From: Halomonas halophila
Lineage (GTDB): Bacteria; Pseudomonadota; Gammaproteobacteria; Pseudomonadales; Halomonadaceae
Direction of reading: 5' to 3'
NCBI RefSeq assembly: GCF_030406665.1
Contig: NZ_CP129121.1
Coordinates: forward strand, 186,001-250,000
Length of the DNA stretch: 64,000 nucleotides
The position numbers were made by a program, and so were the translations under genes. Every line of letters begins with the position of its first letter. Positions within the stretch are counted from its first letter, which is position 1. Of this stretch, positions 59,181 through 64,000 are shown piece by piece. The notes below the pieces were generated by a model. The model searched no databases. It had not been told where the DNA came from and saw only the letters and a program-made list of their open reading frames with translations.

Positions 59181-60203
59181 ATGAAAGCCTTTCAGGTAAA
59201 CGCGCCCCAGGACTACCGGCTGGTCGAGGCCGAAGCCCCCGCGGTGGCCGCGGGCGAGGTCCAGGTGAAGGTGGCCTTCGCCGGGATCTGCGGCTCCGAC
59301 ATGCACATCATCCACGGTGACAACGCCTTCGTGCGTTTCCCGCGGATCACCGGCCACGAGTTCGCCGGGCTGGTCGAGGCGGTGGGCGAGGGTGTCGAGG
59401 GCGTGGCCGTCGGCGACCGGGTGTGTATCGATCCGGTGATCAGCTGCGGCGAGTGCTATCCCTGCCGCATCGGCCGTCCCAATGTCTGCACCGCGCTGGA
59501 AGTGATCGGCGTGCATCGCAACGGCGGCTTCGAGGAGCGGGTCAACGTGCCGGCCGGCAACGTCCATCGCCTGCCCGAGGGGCTCGGGCTGGATGCCGCG
59601 GCGCTGGTCGAGCCCTATACCATCGCCGCCAACGTGCTGAGTCGCATGCAGCCGCATCCGGGCGATCGCCTGCTGATTCTCGGGGCCGGCGTGATCGGCC
59701 TGACCATTCTGCAGGTGGCTCGCGCCCAGGGCATCGAGGACATCACCGTCAGCGACGTCATCGACGCTCGCCTGGAGACCGCTCGCGAGCTGGGCGCCAC
59801 CCGAACCCTCAACGGCGCCGAGCAGGACGTCGAGGCCGAGGTTGAGGCGCTGACCGGCGGTGAAGGCATGCCGCTGATCGCCGATGCCGCCTGCGTGCCG
59901 GCCCTGCTGCCGCAGATGCTGCGCATGGCGTCGCCGGCGGGCCGCATCGGGCTGCTTGGCTTCAACCCGACGCCCAGCGATCTGGTGCAGCTGGAGGTGA
60001 TCAAGAAGGAGCTGACCCTGGTCGGCTCGCGACTCAACAACCGCAAGTTTCCGGAAGTGATCGAGCTGATGGCATCCGGGCGACTCGATCCGCTGGCGCT
60101 GGTGAGCCATCGCCTGCCCTTCGACGACATGCCCGGGGCCATCGAGATGATCGATCATCATCCCGAAAGTGCCCGCAAGGTACTGATCGAGATCGGTGCC
60201 TGA
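59181..60203 (+). CDS. Zn-dependent hexonate dehydrogenase, RspB-like
   Basis: A 340-residue MDR dehydrogenase. Zn ligands: Cys in GICGSDMHIIHG and His in ITGHEFAG, and structural Zn Cys in SCGECYPCRIGRPNVC. The NAD motif is ILGAGVIGLTILQVA. In Chromohalobacter-type genomes the RspB relative beside ManD oxidises L-gulonate to D-fructuronate (from memory), which fits its position here. A general L-idonate or hexitol dehydrogenase is the alternative. Confidence 0.82.
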   Translation: MKAFQVNAPQDYRLVEAEAPAVAAGEVQVKVAFAGICGSDMHIIHGDNAFVRFPRITGHEFAGLVEAVGEGVEGVAVGDRVCIDPVISCGECYPCRIGRPNVCTALEVIGVHRNGGFEERVNVPAGNVHRLPEGLGLDAAALVEPYTIAANVLSRMQPHPGDRLLILGAGVIGLTILQVARAQGIEDITVSDVIDARLETARELGATRTLNGAEQDVEAEVEALTGGEGMPLIADAACVPALLPQMLRMASPAGRIGLLGFNPTPSDLVQLEVIKKELTLVGSRLNNRKFPEVIELMASGRLDPLALVSHRLPFDDMPGAIEMIDHHPESARKVLIEIGA

Positions 60204-60263
60204 GGGCTGCACTCGCGCCATCCAGCCAACAACACACAACAGCAAGTGCCAGGAGAACACGCC

Positions 60264-61232
60264 ATGTTCAAGCGACTCGTCACCAGCGCCGTCCTCGGCG
60301 CCGCCCTGCTCGGCAGCCAGGCCAGCCTCGCCGCCGACTACACCCTGAAGTTCGGCCATCTGGCCAACGAGCAGCACATCTGGAACCAGGCGGCCCTCAA
60401 GTTCAAGGAACTGGTCGAGGAGAACTCCGACGGGCAGATCGAGGTTCAGGTCTATCCCAACGAGCAGCTCGGCGCCGAGATGGACGTCATCAACAGCATC
60501 CAGCTGGGCACCGCCGACATGACCATCACCGGCGAGAGCCTGCAGAACTGGGCGCCCAAGGCGGCGATGATGGCCGTGCCCTATGCCTTCCGCGACTCCG
60601 AGCACCTCAGGCAGGCCGTGGAAGGGGATATCGGCGACCAGATCGAGGCTCAGATCACCGAACGCGCCAACCTGGTGCCGCTGGCCTGGTTCGAGCGCGG
60701 CCCGCGCGAGCTGACCAGCAACCGTCCGATCACCTCGCCCGAGGATCTGGACGGCATCCGCCTGCGGGTGCCCAACGTGCCGCTGTTCGTCGACGCCTGG
60801 GAGGCGCTGGGCGCGCGGCCGACGCCGATGGCCTTCAGCGAGGTCTTCACCGCGCTGCAGCAGAGCACCATACAGGCCCAGGAGAACCCGCTGAGCCTGA
60901 TCGAGAGCGCCAGCTTCGATGAGGTGCAGGACTACGTGAACCTCACTGGCCACGTGCGCAGCTGGATCTACGTGGTGATCGGCAGGAACCAGCTCGAGGC
61001 GATGCCCGACGACTTGCAGCAGGTCGTGCGTGATGCCGCCCAGGAGATGCAGGCCTACGAAGCCGACCTGTTCGCGACGGACCAGGAGCGTCTGCGCCAG
61101 AGCCTGGAGGAGCGCGGCATGGAGTTCGTCGAGGTTGACACCGAGGCCTTCGCCGAGAAGGCGCGCCCGGCGGTGCTCGAGGCGCTGAACGACGAGCAGC
61201 GTGCGCTCTACGACGCGATTCAGGACCTCTAA
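60264..61232 (+). CDS. dctP: TRAP transporter substrate-binding protein DctP
   Basis: A 322-residue periplasmic TRAP binding protein with signal (LLGSQASLAADYTLKFGH). The ligand-binding Arg region is LDGIRLRVPNVPLFVDAWEALGA. The start at 60264 is chosen for its AGGAG 9 bp upstream. Probably binds the acid the operon degrades (L-gulonate, D-mannonate or a uronate). Confidence 0.92.
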   Translation: MFKRLVTSAVLGAALLGSQASLAADYTLKFGHLANEQHIWNQAALKFKELVEENSDGQIEVQVYPNEQLGAEMDVINSIQLGTADMTITGESLQNWAPKAAMMAVPYAFRDSEHLRQAVEGDIGDQIEAQITERANLVPLAWFERGPRELTSNRPITSPEDLDGIRLRVPNVPLFVDAWEALGARPTPMAFSEVFTALQQSTIQAQENPLSLIESASFDEVQDYVNLTGHVRSWIYVVIGRNQLEAMPDDLQQVVRDAAQEMQAYEADLFATDQERLRQSLEERGMEFVEVDTEAFAEKARPAVLEALNDEQRALYDAIQDL

Positions 61233-61239
61233 AGTACGG

Positions 61240-61261
61240 GGCGGGCACTTCGGTGCCCGCC
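61240..61261 (+). other. Stem-loop between dctP and dctQ
   Basis: Perfect 9-bp stem GGCGGGCAC / GTGCCCGCC with a C(TTCG)G tetraloop and no T-run. Such hairpins after binding-protein genes stabilise the upstream message, giving excess binding protein over permease. Confidence 0.7.
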
Positions 61262-61313
61262 ACTTCCTTCCTGTTGCCATTGGGGTGGCCGATCACCCCC
61301 GAGAGGTGTACCC

Positions 61314-61886
61314 ATGGATGCTTCCGAGCAGCGGGCCGTCGAGGAGCTCGACGCCCTGTCGGCGGTGCCACGCCTGCCGGGCCTGGCCGGTCGTGTGATC
61401 GGCTGGCTCGATACCCTGTTCACCTTCCTCGCGACACTGGCACTGGTGGGCATCGCCGCCACCGTGCTGCTGCAGGTCGTCGGGCGTCTGGCGCTGCCTT
61501 CCTCGCCGGCCTGGACCGAAGAACTGTCGCGTTACCTGTTCATCTACATGGTCGCCCTCTCCGCCGGCGTGGTGATCCGCCGGCGCCGCAACGTCAACGT
61601 GGAGCTCTTCCATCACTGGATGGGGCCGCGCGGGCGGGCGATCTACCAGGTGCTGGTATGCCTGCTGGTGGGGGGCTTCGCCCTGATCGTGCTGCCCTAC
61701 GCCTGGCAGTACGCCGCCAATGGCACCTGGCAGACCTCGCCGACCCTGAGGGTGCCCATGCTCTACATTTTCTTCTCCACCGTGGTGCTGTTCGGGCTGG
61801 TCCTGCTGTATAGCGCCATCGGTGTCATCGAAGGCCTTTGGGGTGCCTGGCACCCGGCCTCCCACGCCGATACGGAGACCCCGTGA
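61314..61886 (+). CDS. dctQ: TRAP transporter small permease DctQ
   Basis: A 190-residue protein with four helices (LFTFLATLALVGIAATVLL, LFIYMVALSAGVVI, IYQVLVCLLVGGFALIV, IFFSTVVLFGLVLLYSAI). The conserved Trp-Glu-Glu motif is PAWTEELSRYLF. Its stop overlaps the dctM start by one base. Confidence 0.92.
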   Translation: MDASEQRAVEELDALSAVPRLPGLAGRVIGWLDTLFTFLATLALVGIAATVLLQVVGRLALPSSPAWTEELSRYLFIYMVALSAGVVIRRRRNVNVELFHHWMGPRGRAIYQVLVCLLVGGFALIVLPYAWQYAANGTWQTSPTLRVPMLYIFFSTVVLFGLVLLYSAIGVIEGLWGAWHPASHADTETP

Positions 61887-63166
61887 TGGAAGTGATCGCG
61901 CTGTTCGCCGTCTTCCTGGTGCTGCTGCTGGTCGGGGTGCCGATCGCCTTCTCGCTGGGCATCGCCTCGCTGAGCTATCTGCTGCTGGCGGGGATTCCGC
62001 TGACCATCGTGCCGCAGCGCCTCTACTCGGGAATCGACACTTTCGTGCTGTTGTGTATTCCCGGTTTCGTGCTGGCCGGGAACCTGATGAACGTCGGCAA
62101 CATCACCGAGCACATCGTGCGTTTCTCCAACGCCCTCGTCGGCCACATCCGCGGCGGCCTGGGCCTGGCCAACGTCGGCGGCTCGATGATCTTCGGCGGC
62201 ATCTCGGGCACGGCCGTGGCGGATGCCGCCAGCATCGGCTCGGTGATGATTCCCGGCATGTCGAAGGCCGGCTACGACAAGCCGTTCTCGGCCGCCGTCA
62301 CTGCGGCCTCCTCGACCATCGGGCCGATCATCCCGCCCAGCGTGCCGATGATCATCGCCGGCTCGCTGACCGGCGTCTCGGTCGGCCGCATGTTCCTGGC
62401 CGGCGCCATCCCGGGCATCCTGCTGGGCGTGGCGATGATGGTCACTGTCTACCTGCTGGCCATTCGCCGCGGCTATCCCAAGGAGAAGCGGGTATCCCTG
62501 CTGCAGCTGGTGCGCGAGGGGCGCACCGCCTTCTGGGCGCTGCTGATGACCGCCATCATTCTCTACGGCATCATCGGCGGTTTCTTCACGCCCACCGAGG
62601 CCTCCATCGTCGCCAGCCTCTATGCGCTGGTGGTCGGCATGTACGTCTACAAGGGGCTCTCCTGGCGCAAGCTGCCGGCCATCCTCACCGACACCGTGCT
62701 GACCTCTTCCGCACTGCTGCTGCTGGTGGGGCTGGCCAACCTGTTCGGCTGGATCCTGACCAGCGAGCAGATTCCCCAGATGGTCGCGTCCGGCATCCTG
62801 GCGATCAGCGAGAATCCGCTGGTGGTGATCCTGATCCTCAACCTGATCATGTTGTGCGTCGGCGCCTTCATGGAGACGATCGCTGCGCTGATCATCCTCT
62901 TCCCGGCGCTGCTGGGCGTGGCGACCGGGGTGGGCATGGACCCGGTGCACTTCGCGGTGATGGCGGTGCTCAACCTGATGATCGGCCTCACCACACCACC
63001 GGTGGGCGTCTGCCTGTTCGTGGTCTCGGGGATCGGCAACCTGCAGGTGCTGACCGTGGCCAGGGCGATCCTGCCGTTCCTGATCTGCAACCTTGCCGTG
63101 CTGCTGCTGGTGGCCTACGTGCCGGCCATCTCGATGTGGCTGCCCAACCTGATCCTCGGCCCGTAA
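61886..63166 (+). CDS. dctM: TRAP transporter large permease DctM
   Basis: A 426-residue permease with about a dozen helices. Landmarks are FVLLCIPGFVLAGNLMN, GGSMIFGGISGTAVADAASIG and GPIIPPSVPMII, plus the C-terminal repeat LTTPPVGVCLFVVSGIGN. The ATG at 61886 gives a first helix directly. Forms the Na+-coupled channel with DctQ. Confidence 0.95.
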   Translation: MEVIALFAVFLVLLLVGVPIAFSLGIASLSYLLLAGIPLTIVPQRLYSGIDTFVLLCIPGFVLAGNLMNVGNITEHIVRFSNALVGHIRGGLGLANVGGSMIFGGISGTAVADAASIGSVMIPGMSKAGYDKPFSAAVTAASSTIGPIIPPSVPMIIAGSLTGVSVGRMFLAGAIPGILLGVAMMVTVYLLAIRRGYPKEKRVSLLQLVREGRTAFWALLMTAIILYGIIGGFFTPTEASIVASLYALVVGMYVYKGLSWRKLPAILTDTVLTSSALLLLVGLANLFGWILTSEQIPQMVASGILAISENPLVVILILNLIMLCVGAFMETIAALIILFPALLGVATGVGMDPVHFAVMAVLNLMIGLTTPPVGVCLFVVSGIGNLQVLTVARAILPFLICNLAVLLLVAYVPAISMWLPNLILGP

Positions 63167-63193
63167 GGCCGCGCCCCTGACATGGAGAGCATG

Positions 63194-64000
63194 ATGCAGA
63201 GTGTCAAACGGCTGCCGGCCAGTGCCGGCAGGGTTCGAATCGGCATGGTCCATCTGGGCCTGGGCGCCTTCCACCGCGCCCACCAGGCGGTCTACCTGGA
63301 GCGCTATCGCCAGCGTACCGGCGATGACGCCTGGGGCGTGAGCAGTGCCAACCTGCGTGCCAGCGTGGCGCTGGTCGATGCCCTGCGCGAGGCCGGCCAT
63401 CGCTATCACGTGGCCGAATACGCCGACAGCGAGCATGTCACCGTGCGCGAGATCGGCGTGATCGAGGAGACGCTGTTCACCGGCAAGGACGAGAACGGCC
63501 GCTGGGGGCGCGACGTCGAGACGCTGCTCGAGCGCATGGCGTCCCCCGAGACCCGCATCGTCACCCTGACGGTGACCGAGAAGGGCTATTTCCTGAGCCC
63601 GGCCAGCGGCGAGCTGCTGGTCGACGACCCGCTGGTGGCCGCCGATATCGCTCATCCCGAGGCGCCGCGTACCGCGCCGGGGCTGCTGGTCGAGGCGCTG
63701 GCGCGACGTCATGCGGCAGGGCAGGCGCCGTTCACGGTGCTCAGCTGTGACAACATGCCCGACAACGGCAAGCGCACCCGGGCCGCCGTGATGGCGCTGG
63801 CGGCGCGGCGCGATGCCGGGCTGGCCGACTGGATCGCGGACGAGGTCGCCTTCCCGTGCAGCATGGTCGACCGCATCGTGCCGGCCATGACCGAGGCCGA
63901 CTTCTCGCGCCTGGCAGTGCTCGGCATCGAGGATCGCAACGCCGTGGTCGGCGAGTCGTTCAGTCAGTGGGTGGTCGAGGACGACTTCCCCCAAGGGCGT
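63194..64000 (+). CDS. uxuB: Mannitol dehydrogenase family oxidoreductase (fructuronate reductase), cut by window edge
   Basis: At least 269 residues, open to the window end. The NAD motif is MVHLGLGAFHRAHQ. VTLTVTEKGYFLSP, LSCDNMPDNGKRT and FPCSMVDRIVP are polyol/mannonate dehydrogenase signatures; the catalytic Lys lies beyond the edge. In this context it should interconvert D-fructuronate and D-mannonate. The start at 63194 has GGAG 6 bp upstream; ATGs at 63182 and 63191 are less well placed. Confidence 0.88.
   Translation, partial: MQSVKRLPASAGRVRIGMVHLGLGAFHRAHQAVYLERYRQRTGDDAWGVSSANLRASVALVDALREAGHRYHVAEYADSEHVTVREIGVIEETLFTGKDENGRWGRDVETLLERMASPETRIVTLTVTEKGYFLSPASGELLVDDPLVAADIAHPEAPRTAPGLLVEALARRHAAGQAPFTVLSCDNMPDNGKRTRAAVMALAARRDAGLADWIADEVAFPCSMVDRIVPAMTEADFSRLAVLGIEDRNAVVGESFSQWVVEDDFPQGR

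Overview
The window is about 68% GC and reads as chromosomal DNA of a moderately halophilic gammaproteobacterium of the family Halomonadaceae (Halomonas/Chromohalobacter type). The evidence is the 16S rRNA, the abundance of osmolyte-type binding proteins and TRAP/TTT carriers, acidic proteins, and the glnA to ntrBC layout. I saw no insertion sequence, prophage, integrase or CRISPR array. Almost everything is core or metabolic chromosome, so the unusual signals are mostly regulatory sites, small genes and decayed duplications.

Layout. 0-5 kb: the edge of an acyl-CoA/AMP ligase overlapping a thermostable-hemolysin-family gene, a 1-Cys peroxiredoxin, an NlpC/P60 lipoprotein, a small DUF gene, gloA and an orphan glycine-betaine-type binding protein. 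4.6-7 kb: a LigB-type dioxygenase, DoxX and a LysR regulator on one strand. 7-10 kb: znuCBA behind a clear Zur box, with an uncatalogued 49-residue membrane ORF at the head of the operon. 10-20 kb: an outer-membrane barrel, an aldo/keto reductase, a gap with a candidate small RNA, a periplasmic GDPD, DUF4202, a Tat-exported PhoD whose frame lacks its expected stop, a Fur box with an 85-codon small gene, a C45 hydrolase, a DAACS symporter and a dienelactone hydrolase.

19.5-31 kb: a branched-chain amino acid binding protein, then a complete rRNA operon (tandem P1/P2, boxA, 16S, tRNA-Ile, tRNA-Ala, 23S, 5S), then livGFHM facing it. The rRNA operon therefore lies between the binding protein and the rest of a probable Liv transporter. 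Downstream of 5S lie three diverged copies of the 5S 3' end plus terminator. 31-41.5 kb: an SNF-family transporter, typA, and the nitrogen block. glnA has a sigma-54 promoter and two NtrC boxes, glnL-glnG has two overlapping NtrC boxes in its promoter, and the last 80 bp of glnG are duplicated behind it.

41.5-51 kb: a peptide transporter coupled to an Xaa-Pro peptidase, then a five-gene operon (HMG-CoA-lyase family, CaiB-type CoA transferase, TctC-TctB-TctA) that looks like uptake, activation and cleavage of a 3-hydroxy-3-methyl dicarboxylate. 50.5-57 kb: dGTPase, ATP-grasp protein, RNase T2, NERD protein, sirtuin, SUI1 protein and an FMN hydroxy-acid dehydrogenase. 57.2-64 kb: a sugar-acid operon (GntR regulator, mannonate dehydratase, RspB-type dehydrogenase, TRAP DctPQM and a mannonate/fructuronate oxidoreductase cut by the window edge). 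It probably funnels imported L-gulonate and/or D-mannonate to 2-keto-3-deoxygluconate.
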